Assembly: GCF_008369165.1 (NCBI RefSeq)
Contig: NZ_VOBA01000001.1
Location: 1-64,000, forward strand
Reading direction: 5' to 3'
DNA from: Dietzia sp. ANT_WB102
GTDB taxonomy: Bacteria > Actinomycetota > Actinomycetes > Mycobacteriales > Mycobacteriaceae
DNA: 64,000 nt
The position numbers and the translations under genes are program-made. Positions 64,000 through 64,000 of the stretch are shown piece by piece. Numbering within the stretch: position 1 is the first letter of the stretch; every line of letters begins with the position of its first letter. The notes beneath the pieces were generated by a model, which saw only the letters and a list, made by a program, of their open reading frames with translations, was not told where the DNA came from and did not search any database.

Positions 64000-64000
64000 C

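Overview
The window is high-GC actinobacterial DNA. Its gene content (KstR/KstR2 steroid regulons, mycofactocin-type SDR, F420-type LLM enzyme, WhiB, DUF222-HNH protein, many apparently leaderless genes) points to Mycobacteriales. A Dietzia/Gordonia/Rhodococcus-like genus is likely, but the genus is inference. Nearly every base is coding. No tRNA, rRNA, insertion sequence or CRISPR array was seen.

Layout. (1) 1-2145: a secreted, repeat-bearing surface protein on the minus strand that runs off the left edge. (2) 2.5-15.1 kb: a KstR2-type regulon for the last steroid rings (HIP catabolism): fadA6, kstR2, a lipoprotein, an ipdF-like SDR, fadE30, a mycofactocin-type SDR, fadD3, an SDR without the catalytic Tyr, an EchA13-like crotonase and three acyl-CoA dehydrogenases. 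Four copies of the KstR2 box sit at its promoters. (3) 15.1-21.2 kb: cysQ-like phosphatase, sulfotransferase, DUF1214-like protein, hsaB, hsaC, hsaA. (4) 21.4-26.7 kb: kshA, a small Cys-rich partner, kshB, a PhnA-like protein, hsaF and hsaG. (5) 26.8-30.8 kb: HNH protein, IclR regulator, and a hemerythrin/DUF2249/Cys-bearing HTH regulator module. (6) 30.8-35.4 kb: hsaE, kstD, chsH3-like hydratase and an LLM oxidoreductase. (7) 35.4-39.3 kb: two small unknown genes, then treS and maltokinase. (8) 39.4-50.6 kb: fadD19-like ligase, HSL-type hydrolase, and a minus-strand run fadE34 - chsE1/chsE2 fusion - chsH2 - chsH1 - ltp2 divergent from kstR. (9) 50.6-60.8 kb: amino-acid dehydrogenase, LysR regulator, ectD, 2-hydroxyacid dehydrogenase and a coupled aminotransferase / FAD-FeS oxidoreductase / aldehyde dehydrogenase operon. 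(10) 60.8-64 kb: WhiB, LuxR-type response regulator, and an Ehu-like polar amino acid or ectoine ABC transporter cut by the right edge.

How it works together. Side-chain enzymes (FadD19, FadE34, ChsE1/E2, ChsH1/H2, ChsH3, Ltp2) shorten the C17 side chain. KstD and KshA/KshB open ring B. HsaA/B and HsaC hydroxylate and cleave ring A, and HsaE/F/G convert the released dienoate to pyruvate and propionyl-CoA or acetyl-CoA. FadD3, FadE30, IpdF, FadA6 and neighbours then degrade rings C/D. KstR boxes control the upper part and KstR2 boxes the lower part. HsaD, Cyp125, FadA5, IpdAB, IpdC and EchA20 were not found here, so they must lie elsewhere or be replaced.
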